A stretch of 64,000 nt of DNA from Acidobacteriota bacterium (GCA_947465645.1 CANIBQ010000005.1:1-64000); one strand, 5' to 3'. Shown: positions 42,609 to 50,792, numbered from the stretch's first letter. The notes: a model not told the origin generated them from the letters alone. Program-made: numbers and translations.

Positions 42609-43978
42609 GCCTCCTCGTCAAGCACGGCACGATCGTCACCGCCACCGACCAGTACGTCGGCGACATCCTCATCGAGGGAGAGAAGATCTCGACGATCGGC
42701 ACCGATCTCACGATGCCGGCGGACCGCGTGATCGACGCCCGCGGCAGGTACGTCTTTCCTGGCGGCATCGACGTCCACACGCATCTCGACATGCCCTTCG
42801 GCGGCACGACCTCGGCAGACGACTTCGAGTCGGGAACGATTGCCGCGGCGCACGGCGGCACGACGACCGTCGTCGATTTCGCGATCCAGTACCGCGGCCA
42901 GACGCTTCACCACGCCATGGATACGTGGATGAAGAAGGCCGAGGGCAAAGCCGCCATCGACTACGGCTTCCACATGATCATCACCGAGCTCACCGATCAG
43001 GTGGAGCTCGAGATGGACGCGCTCGTCAAGCAGGGACTCACGTCCTTCAAGCTGTTCATGGCCTATCCCGGCGTGTTCATGCTGGACGATGCCAGTATTT
43101 TCAGGGCGCTGCTGCGGACGGGGAAGAACGGCGGGACGATCTGCATGCACGCCGAGAACGGCGGCGTGATCGACGTGCTCGTGAAGAAGGCGCTCGCCGA
43201 AGGCAAGACCGCGCCGAAGTACCACGCGCTCACCAGGCCGGCTCGCGCCGAGGCTGAAGCCACCCACCGCGCCATCGCGCTGGCCGAAATCGCCGACGTG
43301 CCGATCTACATCGTGCATCTCTCCGCGGCCGAAGCATTGGAGATGGTCACCGAGGCGCGCGACCGCGGGCTGCCGGCGTATGCGGAGACCTGCCCGCAGT
43401 ACCTCTTTCTCTCGTACGACAACTACGAGGAGCCCGGCTTCGAGGGCGCGAAGTACGTCATGAGCCCGCCGCTGCGCGGGAAGGAGACGCAGGACCGGCT
43501 GTGGCGCGGGCTGGCGTTCAACGACCTGCAGGCGATCTCCACCGATCACTGTCCGTTCTGCATGAAGGAGCAGAAGACGCTCGGCGCAGACGACTTCTCG
43601 AAGATCCCGAACGGCGCGCCCGGCATCGAGACGAGGATGAGCCTGGTGTACGACGGGGGCGTGCGTACGGGGAAGATCTCGCTCAATCGGTTCGTCGAGC
43701 TCACCTCGACATCCCCCGCGAAGATCTTCGGCCTGTTCCCAAGGAAAGGGACGATCGCCCCCGGCAGCGATGCCGACATTGTCATCTTCGATCCGGAGAA
43801 GAAGCAGTTGCTGTCGGCGAGGACGCTGCACATGAAGGTGGATTACAACCCCTACGAGGGCCGCGAGATCACAGGCGTGACCGACACGGTGATTTCACGC
43901 GGCAGAGTCGTCATCGACGGCGGCGCGTTCACCGGCCGCGCGGGCGCGGGCGCGTTTCTGAAGAGGAGCGCCCGATGA
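42605..43978 (+). CDS. hydA: dihydropyrimidinase
   Basis: A 457-residue cyclic amidohydrolase that opens dihydrouracil or dihydrothymine to N-carbamoyl-beta-amino acids. Metal ligands: HTHLDMPFGG (first His pair), the carbamylated Lys in LTSFKLFMAYPG, His in CMHAENG and IVHLSAAEAL, and Asp in ISTDHCPF. Length and the GTTSADDF and DYNPYEG motifs fit dihydropyrimidinase/hydantoinase rather than dihydroorotase. Overlaps of 4 nt at both ends (ATGA) tie it to the ureidopropionase and aminotransferase genes as one operon. Confidence 0.92.
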   Translation: MSLLVKHGTIVTATDQYVGDILIEGEKISTIGTDLTMPADRVIDARGRYVFPGGIDVHTHLDMPFGGTTSADDFESGTIAAAHGGTTTVVDFAIQYRGQTLHHAMDTWMKKAEGKAAIDYGFHMIITELTDQVELEMDALVKQGLTSFKLFMAYPGVFMLDDASIFRALLRTGKNGGTICMHAENGGVIDVLVKKALAEGKTAPKYHALTRPARAEAEATHRAIALAEIADVPIYIVHLSAAEALEMVTEARDRGLPAYAETCPQYLFLSYDNYEEPGFEGAKYVMSPPLRGKETQDRLWRGLAFNDLQAISTDHCPFCMKEQKTLGADDFSKIPNGAPGIETRMSLVYDGGVRTGKISLNRFVELTSTSPAKIFGLFPRKGTIAPGSDADIVIFDPEKKQLLSARTLHMKVDYNPYEGREITGVTDTVISRGRVVIDGGAFTGRAGAGAFLKRSAR

Positions 43979-45279
43979 CCGGCGACGAGATCGTCGCGCT
44001 CTCGAAGAAGCACACCATCTACGAGTGGTCGGCGCAAGGCGCCGCCGATCCGATTCCAGTGGCCCGCGCGAAGGGGGTGTACTTCTGGACGCCCGAGGGC
44101 AAGCGCTTCCTCGACTTCAACAGCCAGTTGATGTGCGTCAACATCGGCCACGGCGATCCGCGTGTCGTGAAGGCGATCCAGGATCAGGTGGCCGTGCTGC
44201 CGTACGCCAATCCGTTTCTGGCCACCGAGCCGCGGGCAAGGCTCGGTGCCAAGCTGGCGCAGATCTGTCCTGGGGACATCGACGTCTTCTTCTTCACCAA
44301 CGGCGGCGCCGAGGCCAACGAGAACGCGTTCAAGGTGGCGCGCGCGGTGACCGGGCGGCAGAAGATCATGGCGCGGTACCGCTCGTACCACGGCGCCACC
44401 GCGGCCGCGATCAACGCGACGGGCGACCCGCGGCGCTGGACCCAGCCGGCGATGCCGGGCTTCATCCACGTGCTCGATCCGTATCACGGCATCGCGCGCG
44501 GCTGGGACACGGCCGAGGAGTCGCTGCGTTATCTCGAGGAGGTCATCCAGCTCGAAGGCCCGAATACGATTGCCGCGTTCATCCTCGAGACCGTCTCGGG
44601 CACCAACGGCATCCTTGTGCCTCCGGACGGCTACCTGCAGGGCGTGCGGGCCCTCTGCGACCGGTATGGCATCCTGATGATTGCCGACGAGGTGATGGCG
44701 GGATTCGGCCGCACGGGTGCATGGTTCGCGGTGGATCACTGGAAGGTCGTTCCCGACATCATCACGATGGCCAAGGGGCTGACCAGCGCCTATGTGCAGC
44801 TTGGCGCCGTCGGCCTTCGGCGCACGCTCGCCGACCACTTCACCACCACGCCGTTTCCAAGCGGCCTGACCTACAACAGCCATCCGCTGGCGTGCGCGGG
44901 GGCGCTCGCCGCCATCGCGGTGATCGAGGAGGACGGCCTCGTCGAAAAAGCGCGCCGCACCGGCATGTTGATGGCGGAGCTGCTTGCCGGACTTGCCGCT
45001 CGTCATCCGTCGGTTGGCGCGGTGCGCTCGATCGGCCTCTTCGGCATCGTCGAACTGGTGCGCAACGGCCAGACGCGCGAGCCGATGGCGCCGCTCAACG
45101 GCACGTCGCCTGAGATGACCGAGATTGGCAGGTTCTTCCGCCAGGAAGGCCTCTACACGGTCGTGCGGTGGAACTACTTCTTCACGAACCCACCGCTCTC
45201 TATTACTGAAGACGAGTTGCACGAGGGGTTCACCATCATCGACCGCGCGCTCGCGATTACTGATCAGGCTGTTGCGTAA
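43975..45279 (+). CDS. class III aminotransferase, probable beta-alanine:pyruvate/2-oxoglutarate transaminase
   Basis: A 434-residue PLP enzyme of aminotransferase class III. PLP-site features: FFTNGGAEANENAFKVAR, YRSYHGATAAA, IADEVMAGFGRTG with the Asp contacting the pyridine, and the Schiff-base Lys in TMAKGLTSAY. Being the last gene of the ureidopropionase-dihydropyrimidinase operon, it most likely moves the amino group from beta-alanine (or 3-aminoisobutyrate) to give the semialdehyde used by mmsA at 34.6 kb. The exact acceptor is not determinable. Confidence 0.88.
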   Translation: MTGDEIVALSKKHTIYEWSAQGAADPIPVARAKGVYFWTPEGKRFLDFNSQLMCVNIGHGDPRVVKAIQDQVAVLPYANPFLATEPRARLGAKLAQICPGDIDVFFFTNGGAEANENAFKVARAVTGRQKIMARYRSYHGATAAAINATGDPRRWTQPAMPGFIHVLDPYHGIARGWDTAEESLRYLEEVIQLEGPNTIAAFILETVSGTNGILVPPDGYLQGVRALCDRYGILMIADEVMAGFGRTGAWFAVDHWKVVPDIITMAKGLTSAYVQLGAVGLRRTLADHFTTTPFPSGLTYNSHPLACAGALAAIAVIEEDGLVEKARRTGMLMAELLAGLAARHPSVGAVRSIGLFGIVELVRNGQTREPMAPLNGTSPEMTEIGRFFRQEGLYTVVRWNYFFTNPPLSITEDELHEGFTIIDRALAITDQAVA

Positions 45280-45765
45280 CTACGCGCGGCGCTGTTCGCC
45301 GGGACGGGCCACAGCGGAAGCGGCTCGGCCACCGGGACGTGCGGAAGATGATGACGAATCTGTGCCCGTGTTGGAGCGTGGTGCGCTGGCGTGAGGAGTC
45401 CTCTGGACCGGCTGTGAGTGGATGCGCGCGAGGCTCGCGGGTGAGCGGCGAGGCACCGCCGGTGCGACCAGGCCGGAAGTGCAGGCTGATGAATCGTTTC
45501 CCGGCCGTCGCGCGCTCATCAGTCTTGGCGGTTACGCGCCAGCGTTGGCGCGTAACCACGCAGATCCGTCGTGTGGCCGACGGTGTCGACCAGGGCCTTC
45601 GCGCCTAAGCACGCCGGGTGGGCCTGTGAGATTCTGACGACAATCGCCAGCGACTGTGGAGATTACGACCGCCAACGAGATACGAGCTCGCCGCGGGTTC
45701 CGCGCGGGCTGGCGGTCTACTAACAAGTTCGGCTGACGAACACGACGGACGGAATGATCCGACGG
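45280..45765. other. 486-bp stretch without a convincing gene; contains a strong 28-bp palindrome
   Basis: Possible reading frames on both strands have Arg/Pro/Ala-rich composition without motifs, so I annotate no gene. At 45530-45557 GGTTACGCGCCA and TGGCGCGTAACC form a perfect 12-bp stem with a 4-nt loop. Near 45718 TAACAAG occurs, the start typical of attC left ends, but no matching right half is found. The stretch separates the pyrimidine operon from the cassette remnants. Confidence 0.5.
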
Positions 45766-46089
45766 TTATCGGGAGTGTTTGAGACGGTCCTTCCAGTAGC
45801 CTGGCTTCCGACGGTCGTGCGCAATGGCGAGGACGCGGACTTCCGTGCCGACTTAGAGATAGATCACGTGATACGGAAAGCGCGTCACCGCACGACGGCG
45901 AACGGGCAGGTCGGCTGGCATCCGGGGAACGCGGGTCCCAGCGCGAGGCGACTCCAGGATGTGATCGAGGGTGGCGTCGACGGCGTCGAAGAACTCGATG
46001 CCGAGGTGCTGCCGGCGTTCCTCGTAGTATCGACCGGCGAGGCGGTACTCGGCGTCCGCTTCGTCTTCAAATCAAACGCGCGGGTTCAC
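45766..46089 (-). pseudogene. RelE/ParE-family toxin gene with two nonsense mutations
   Basis: From GTG 46089, which overlaps the antitoxin stop (GTGA), the minus strand reads a complete ParE/RelE-type toxin: DEADAEYRLAGRYYEERR, LGIEFFDAVDATLDHILESP, VRRRAVTRFPYHVIYL, VRVLAIAHDRRKPGYW. Two stops interrupt it in the same frame, TGA at codon 6 (46072-46074, between VNPRV and FEDEAD) and TAA at codon 79 (45853-45855, after FPYHVIYL). Without these it would run about 107 codons to 45766. There are no frameshifts, so inactivation is by point mutation and fairly recent. Confidence 0.8.
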
Positions 46090-46331
46090 CGACGGCGCAA
46101 TTCCTCTTCGGCGCGACGGCGAACGTCCTGCCATGACACGCCGGCGGATTCCCCCGCCAGCACTCGCCTTGCTCTTCGCTCGATCTCCGCGGCCCACGCG
46201 GCTTCGACTTCCGCCGGATCATCCACAGCCGCGTCGTCGAGGCTGGCGAGCAACTGCGCGGCCACATCGGCACGTTCATCCACCGGCAGGGCCAGTGCTT
46301 CCCGCAGAAGTTCTTGCGCTCGTGGCGACAT
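46086..46331 (-). CDS. orphan antitoxin, addiction-module component family
   Basis: An 81-residue protein starting MSPRAQELLREALALPVDERADVAAQLLASLDD, with an acidic middle and a basic C-terminus (VSWQDVRRRAEEELRRR). This is the TIGR02574-type addiction-module antitoxin normally upstream of a ParE/RelE toxin. The antitoxin frame is intact while the overlapping downstream toxin is broken, leaving it an orphan. Its start codon overlaps the ATG of a truncated gene on the other strand, so its native promoter is probably gone. Confidence 0.8.
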   Translation of the reverse strand: MSPRAQELLREALALPVDERADVAAQLLASLDDAAVDDPAEVEAAWAAEIERRARRVLAGESAGVSWQDVRRRAEEELRRR

Positions 46332-46974
46332 GAGTTCAGTCTACCGCGACCTGACGTTGCGGCCGCGCCGGCGTGTTCCGCTGGCCGACTCTCTCTTCGT
46401 TGCGGTTGCGCTCGATGAGCTACCGGACAGTCATCCCGGTGCCAGCGCGGTCGCGGACGTGCTTCTGGACGGACGACAGCTCTTCACTGCAGTCAGCCTC
46501 TACGCTCAGTGGGAGATGATGCCTGGAAGCAAGACGATGATGTACGCCGGCCCCAGGCTACATCGCATGCTGTCGGACCTGACCGGTGTGCTGGCGTCTT
46601 CGCATCGGAATCCGGTCGTTCTGGCTGGCGACTTCAACGTGACAAGCCAAGGCGCACGGTCGTCTGACAACGAAGCTGCGGCCGTCTTTGCGCGTCTCCG
46701 TGCATGGCGGATGGCGGACTGTATCGCTCGTATGGGGCGAGACCAAGCCGGTGCGGCGGACTGCAAATGCCCGGATGGAGCCGCGTGTTCTCACGTTCGA
46801 ACGTTTCGGACAGGCACGCAATTGGACTACGCGTTTGTCTCGGACTCAATCGTTCCCGCGCTGCTCGACTGTGGGACCGAGGCGACCGCAGAGGCGTGGC
46901 GACGGAGCGATCATTGCCCCATCGTTATCGACCTTGACGAGCGTGCCATCTGGCAGACGCAACAGACGGCCTAA
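46330..46974 (+). pseudogene. 5'-truncated endonuclease/exonuclease/phosphatase family gene
   Basis: From ATG 46330 the frame encodes 214 residues covering only the C-terminal part of an EEP (DNase I-like) domain: RRRVPLADSLFVAVALDELPDSHPGASAVADVLL, LFTAVSLYAQWEMMPGSKTMMY, NPVVLAGDFNVTSQ (catalytic GDFN), LDYAFVSD and WRRSDHCPIVIDLD (catalytic SDHxP). The first half of the fold, including the N-terminal metal-binding Glu, is missing. The break lies exactly at the antitoxin start codon. Translation from 46330 is possible, but activity is unlikely. Confidence 0.65.
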
Positions 46975-46987
46975 TAACAAGTTAGGC
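46969..46987. other. collapsed attC-like junction
   Basis: GCCTAA-TAACAAG-TTAGGC: the left part looks like an attC beginning (CCTAATAACAAG), the right part is the R' core GTTAGGC, and nothing lies between. GCCTAA contains the stop of the EEP remnant and TTA contains the stop of the minus-strand antitoxin. It is probably a cassette boundary that lost its central arms. Confidence 0.45.
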
Positions 46988-47314
46988 CGCTTTGTGAGCA
47001 GCGGCGGTTCTGATCATCTTGGCGATCTCGGCAGGGCCGGCGCCCACGCTGATCAGAGAGCGAATCATCAGATCAACGCTGACGGACGTATCGGCGGCTT
47101 CGAGCTTCGCAATCCGGGATTGACTCGAGCCCAGGTGTTTGGCCAGTGCGGCCTGGGTGAAGCCGCGGCGCTCCCGGAGTTGACGGAGCCCCGCCGCCAA
47201 GGCGAGCTTCACGTCGATGAAGCGCTGCTCTGCGACGGTCAAGCCGAGGAATTCCGCGGTGGTCGATATACGCCAACCTGCGCGCTCAAGTCGTCGCTGT
47301 TTGTCATGTTTCAT
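46982..47314 (-). CDS. XRE-family antitoxin (HigA-like) of a cassette-borne TA pair
   Basis: A 110-residue protein: KHDKQRRLERAGWRISTTAEFL at the N-terminus, then the helix-turn-helix GLRQLRERRGFTQAALAKHLGSSQSRIAKLEA (about 43-74) and a C-terminal dimerisation part. It neutralises and co-represses with the toxin encoded just upstream, whose 3' end it overlaps by 11 bp (toxin-first order, as in higBA). Its TAA stop lies inside the attC core GTTAGGC. The TA pair runs opposite to its neighbours, as is common for cassette TA modules with their own promoter. Confidence 0.85.
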   Translation of the reverse strand: MKHDKQRRLERAGWRISTTAEFLGLTVAEQRFIDVKLALAAGLRQLRERRGFTQAALAKHLGSSQSRIAKLEAADTSVSVDLMIRSLISVGAGPAEIAKMIRTAAAHKAA

Positions 47315-47669
47315 CGGTCTTCCCCTTTTTCCGAGCGGCTTCCTGGTAGGCGGCCAACCGTCGCCGGCAGGTGGTCAACACGGTGCCTGGCGTGGCCTGG
47401 GTCTTCTTGGCGAACACGTCAAGAACGACAACGGCGTCCGGTTCGACGTGATACATAATGCGCCACGCGTGGCCCGCGTCGTTGATACGCAGCTCGTGGC
47501 ACTGGGTCCCGAGGCTGGGCATCGGCCGTGACTGCGGCAGGCTGAGCACCTCGCCTTGTTGAAGTCGGCGAAGGAGAAATCCAGCTTCAAGGCGCCCTGC
47601 CTCGCTGAACGGCGGCGTCTTGATTTCGCCGTGGAGCCACACCAGCGGTTTGTCGGCCGTTCTTGCCAC
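47304..47669 (-). CDS. HigB/Gp49-like type II toxin of a cassette-borne TA pair
   Basis: A 121-residue protein starting at GTG, KPLVWLHGEIKTPPFSEAGRLEAGFLLRRLQQGE, then GTQCHELRINDAGHAWRIMYHVEPDAVVVLDVFAKKTQATP, the phage-derived Gp49-like/HigB fold of the RelE superfamily; members are ribosome-dependent mRNA interferases. The ELRI...WRIMYH...VLDVFAKKTQ block is complete and no stop interrupts it, so this pair appears intact. It is preceded by a palindromic operator at 47681-47696 and an attC site at 47723-47792. Confidence 0.85.
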   Translation of the reverse strand: MARTADKPLVWLHGEIKTPPFSEAGRLEAGFLLRRLQQGEVLSLPQSRPMPSLGTQCHELRINDAGHAWRIMYHVEPDAVVVLDVFAKKTQATPGTVLTTCRRRLAAYQEAARKKGKTDET

Positions 47670-47680
47670 GGGCGAGTCCT

Positions 47681-47696
47681 ATGTCAAATATGACAT
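47681..47696. promoter_or_regulatory. palindromic operator of the HigBA-like module
   Basis: ATGTCAAATATGACAT: perfect 6-bp arms around AATA, 12 bp upstream of the toxin start. On the minus strand it contains TTGACA, a possible -35. Position and symmetry fit autorepression by the XRE antitoxin. Confidence 0.65.
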
Positions 47697-47722
47697 ACGC
47701 AACGGGGTGCTGGCAAGCGGCG

Positions 47723-47792
47723 GCATAACACTGCATGCACCAGACGGCGCTGGCAGATCGCGAAGCGCCGCTGGTGATGCGCAACGTTAGGC
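47723..47792 (+). other. integron-type attC recombination site
   Basis: Seventy bp. R''-like GCATAAC at 47723-47729 and perfect R' core GTTAGGC at 47786-47792 bound nested arms: GCACCAG pairs with CTGGTG, GGCGCT with AGCGCC, and a variable terminal loop lies between. One base of R'' departs from the complement GCCTAAC, a usual asymmetry. The preceding attC core is at 46981-46987, so the two define a cassette of about 805 bp that holds just the TA pair. Confidence 0.75.
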
Positions 47793-47815
47793 CGATCGAA
47801 CCAAGGCAACATCAG

Positions 47816-48757
47816 ATGGACGACTCACGACGTCAGGTGCTGAAATCGACGGTCCTTGCGATGTCCGCATTGGTCGCCCCGCAAGGGCTCGGTGCCCAGG
47901 CGCGCGACCTGCTGACTGATTTCCAGACACGTCGGATCCCCACTGACGGTGCCACGATTCATGTTCGTATCGCAGGATCGGGTCCGCCGTTGCTCCTGCT
48001 GCACGGCTTCCCGCAGTCGAACGTCCTCTGGCATAAAGTCGCCCCTGAGCTGGTACGGCGGTTCACCGTCGTCGCGCCGGACCTGCGAGGCTACGGCTTC
48101 AGCAGCAAACCGCCAGACGGCGAGAATCATGCGGGCTATTCGAAACGTGCGATGCTCCGGGACCAAGTGGAGGTCATGCGGGTCCTCGGGTTCGAACGAT
48201 TCGCGGTGGTTGGCCACGATCGCGGCGGACGCGTCGCGTGGCGTCTTGCGACCGAAGAGCCGGATCGCGTGACGCGCGCTGTGGTGTTGGACATTGTCCC
48301 GGCCTACGGTCCGGTGACCCGCGAGTTCGCAACGGCCTACTTTCACTGGTTCTTCCTGACGCAACCGGCGTCCTTCCCGGAGCAGTTGATCGAGGCGGCG
48401 CCAGAGGCCTTTCTCCGCCGGTTTCTGTCTCGGCCCGGCATTTCTGCCGAAGCGTTCGCGGAGTATCTGCGTGCCTTGCAGCAGCCGGGCACCCCCCACG
48501 GCATGTGCGAGGACTATCGCGCGGGCGCGACTATCGATGAATTGCATGAGGTCGAGACTCGTGACCGGCGCGTGACCAGCCCGTTGCTTGTGCTCTGGGG
48601 CGAACGCAGTCTCGTCGGCACGTCCTACGACCCAATTCGACTCTGGCGAGAGGTGGCGACTGACGTTCGGGGTCGATCGCTCCCGGGCGGCCACAATCTT
48701 CCTGAGGAGCTCCCCGAACAGACCCTCGAATCGATCCTGGAATTCATACCAACCTGA
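47816..48757 (+). CDS. exported alpha/beta hydrolase, haloacetate dehalogenase-like
   Basis: A 313-residue alpha/beta hydrolase with a Tat-like N-terminus (DDSRRQVLKSTVLAMSALVA). LLLLHGFPQSNVLWHKVAP gives the oxyanion region, DLRGYGFSSKP the following loop, GHDRGGRVAWRLA the nucleophile elbow with Asp135, YFHWFFLTQPASFPE the cap, and GGHNLPEELPE the catalytic His. An Asp nucleophile with HDRGG and the HWFFL cap resemble fluoroacetate dehalogenases and epoxide hydrolases. Export of such an enzyme is unusual. It starts 24 bp after an attC core and ends 13 bp before a half attC, so it is read as a cassette gene. Confidence 0.8.
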   Translation: MDDSRRQVLKSTVLAMSALVAPQGLGAQARDLLTDFQTRRIPTDGATIHVRIAGSGPPLLLLHGFPQSNVLWHKVAPELVRRFTVVAPDLRGYGFSSKPPDGENHAGYSKRAMLRDQVEVMRVLGFERFAVVGHDRGGRVAWRLATEEPDRVTRAVVLDIVPAYGPVTREFATAYFHWFFLTQPASFPEQLIEAAPEAFLRRFLSRPGISAEAFAEYLRALQQPGTPHGMCEDYRAGATIDELHEVETRDRRVTSPLLVLWGERSLVGTSYDPIRLWREVATDVRGRSLPGGHNLPEELPEQTLESILEFIPT

Positions 48758-48769
48758 CACCGATCCGCC

Positions 48770-48826
48770 GCCCAACAAGCGCTTGCAGCCGTCGGGCCAC
48801 TGGCGCATGATGGCCCGCACGCTGAA
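48770..48826 (+). other. left part of an attC site lacking R'
   Basis: GCCCAACAAGCGCTTGCAGC starts like a perfect attC R''-L'' (GCCCAAC fits RYYYAAC). The arms GGGCCA and TGGCCC and then GCTGAAG follow, but no GTTRRRY occurs; the sequence turns into unrelated DNA. This probably marks the decayed end of the cassette array. Confidence 0.55.
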
Positions 48827-48916
48827 GATCATCCTTTCAGCTCGGGCCGCGTTTCTGGCCACACTCCATCGTGAGAGTCGGGTCGACAAATGGATCGAAC
48901 GAATCGTGAGGGAACG

Positions 48917-50791
48917 GTGCACATCAAGAATCTGACGTGGCTCGTGATCCTGGCTGCCGTTCTCCTGACGCCCCCTGCCGGCTCGGCGCAGACGCCCGCC
49001 TCCGCGCCAGGCGCTTCGGCGCGGCAAGCCGTGTCGGGTGAGGCGGTGTACCAGCAACGGTGCGCGCAGTGCCACGAGCAGGCGACAGGCCGTGTGCCGC
49101 CGCGCGCCGCCATTCAGAACATGACGTCGGTGCGCATCCTTCGCACGCTCGACTTCGGCGCGATGATGACCGTGGCGTACCCGATGCGCCGCGACGAGCG
49201 CGAGGCGGTGGCGACGTTCCTCGGCACGCCCGACCCGGAGCCGGGTCCGCGGCCAGAAGCGTTCTGCCGCGACCGCAGCGTCACGCTCGGCGACCTGTCG
49301 AAATCGACGTGGAACGGATGGAGCCCCGGACCGGACAACTCCCGCTTCGTACCCGCCGATCTCGCGAAGCTGTCGGCGGCGCAGGTGCCGAAGCTCGAGC
49401 TGAAATGGGCATTCGGATTTCAGGGCGACATCTCCGCGTTCGGCCAGCCGACGGTCATCGGTAACCAGATCTTCGTCGGCAGCGCCAGCGGGCTGGTGCA
49501 CGCCCTTCGAGCCGACAGCGGCTGCCTGCAGTGGGTGTACCAGGCCAACGGACCGATTCGCGCCGCCATCGTCGCCGAACCGCTCGGCAACTCGCACGCG
49601 CTGCTCTTTGGCGATCTGACGGGATGGTTTTACGCGCTCGACGCCGCCACCGGCAAGGAGCTGTGGAAGAAGCGCCCTGAGGCGCACGAAGCCGTCAGGA
49701 TCAGCGCGCCGCCGCTCGTCCACAACGGGCTCGTGATGATCCCGATCGCGTCGTGGGAAGAGACGAGGTCGATCAACCCGGATTATCCGTGCTGCACCTT
49801 CCAGGGCAGCATCACCGCGCTTCGGCTGCGTGATGGCGCGCAGGCGTGGAAGACCTACATGGTTCCCCGCCGTGCCGAGGTTACCGGCAAGACCTCGGTC
49901 GGCACCCCAACCTTGGGCCCTTCGGGCGTGGGCGTCTGGGCGACGCCGACCATCGACGTGAAGCGCCGGCGGATGTACGTCACGACGGGCAACAACTATT
50001 CGAAGCCGAGTACGGACACGAGCGACGCGGTGATCGCGCTCGACCTCGACACCGGCCGCATCGTCTGGACGCGACAGGCGATGACCGAGGACGTCTACAA
50101 CTCCGCGTGCGTCCAGGCCACGAAAGGGCCGTCGTGTCCCGAGGGCAACGGGCCCGATTTCGACTTCGGTTCTCCGGCGATCCTGGCGCGAACGTCGACC
50201 GGACGCGAGCTGTTGCTTGCCGGCCAGAAGGCCGGAATCGTCTGGGCCTTCGACCCCGACAAGGAAGGCGCGGTCGTCTGGCAGACACGCGTGGGGCAGG
50301 GCGGCATCAACGGCGGCGTCCAGTGGGGCATGGCGAGCGACGGCGAGCACGTGTACGCGACCGTCTCCGACACCGTCATCACGAGAACCGCGTCGGCGAC
50401 GACGCTCGATGGGAAGGTGGGGGGCGGCCTGACCGCCCTGCGCATCGCCGACGGTGCCAGGGCCTGGTATGCGGCGCCCGCTCCCTGCGCCCCCACGATC
50501 GCCAACTGCAGTCCGGCGCAGCCTGCCGCCGTCACGGCGATCCCCGGCGTTGTCTTCGCGGGATCGCTCGACGGCCACCTGCGGGCGTATGCGGCGAAGG
50601 ACGGCCGGGTCATCTGGGACGTCGATACCGTCCGCGAGTACCAGACCGTCAACGGCGTGAAGGCGAAGGGCGGCGCGATCGACGGTCCCGGCGCGATCGT
50701 GGCCAATGGGATGGTGCTCGTGAATTCGGGCTACACGCGGGCGGGCGGCATTGCCGGCAACGTGCTGCTCGCCTTCGCGCCGGGGGAGTGA
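48917..50791 (+). CDS. cytochrome c / PQQ-type beta-propeller dehydrogenase-like protein
   Basis: A 624-residue periplasmic protein. Signal VHIKNLTWLVILAAVLLTPP; c-type haem site CAQCH at 49-53; then a beta-propeller built of PQQ/BamB-type repeats (LVHALRADSGCLQW, GWFYALDAATGKELWKK, VIALDLDTGRIVW, VWAFDPDKEGAVVWQT, LRAYAAKDGRVIWD). An N-terminal haem with a quinoprotein-like propeller resembles polyvinyl-alcohol dehydrogenases, so an alcohol oxidation passing electrons to the haem is plausible. GTG 48917 with GAGGGA before it is preferred; ATG 48890 in frame is the alternative. A DUF6282 gene follows 1 bp later. Confidence 0.8.
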   Translation: MHIKNLTWLVILAAVLLTPPAGSAQTPASAPGASARQAVSGEAVYQQRCAQCHEQATGRVPPRAAIQNMTSVRILRTLDFGAMMTVAYPMRRDEREAVATFLGTPDPEPGPRPEAFCRDRSVTLGDLSKSTWNGWSPGPDNSRFVPADLAKLSAAQVPKLELKWAFGFQGDISAFGQPTVIGNQIFVGSASGLVHALRADSGCLQWVYQANGPIRAAIVAEPLGNSHALLFGDLTGWFYALDAATGKELWKKRPEAHEAVRISAPPLVHNGLVMIPIASWEETRSINPDYPCCTFQGSITALRLRDGAQAWKTYMVPRRAEVTGKTSVGTPTLGPSGVGVWATPTIDVKRRRMYVTTGNNYSKPSTDTSDAVIALDLDTGRIVWTRQAMTEDVYNSACVQATKGPSCPEGNGPDFDFGSPAILARTSTGRELLLAGQKAGIVWAFDPDKEGAVVWQTRVGQGGINGGVQWGMASDGEHVYATVSDTVITRTASATTLDGKVGGGLTALRIADGARAWYAAPAPCAPTIANCSPAQPAAVTAIPGVVFAGSLDGHLRAYAAKDGRVIWDVDTVREYQTVNGVKAKGGAIDGPGAIVANGMVLVNSGYTRAGGIAGNVLLAFAPGE

Positions 50792-50792
50792 C

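Noticed and set aside
45339..45637. Short frames on both strands after the aminotransferase
   Set aside because: Three overlapping alternatives with no motif; the stretch contains a strong palindrome and reads as non-coding.
45718..45745. TAACAAG as a further attC start
   Set aside because: R'' does not fit RYYYAAC and no arms or GTTRRRY partner follow, so it is mentioned only as a weak hint in the region entry.
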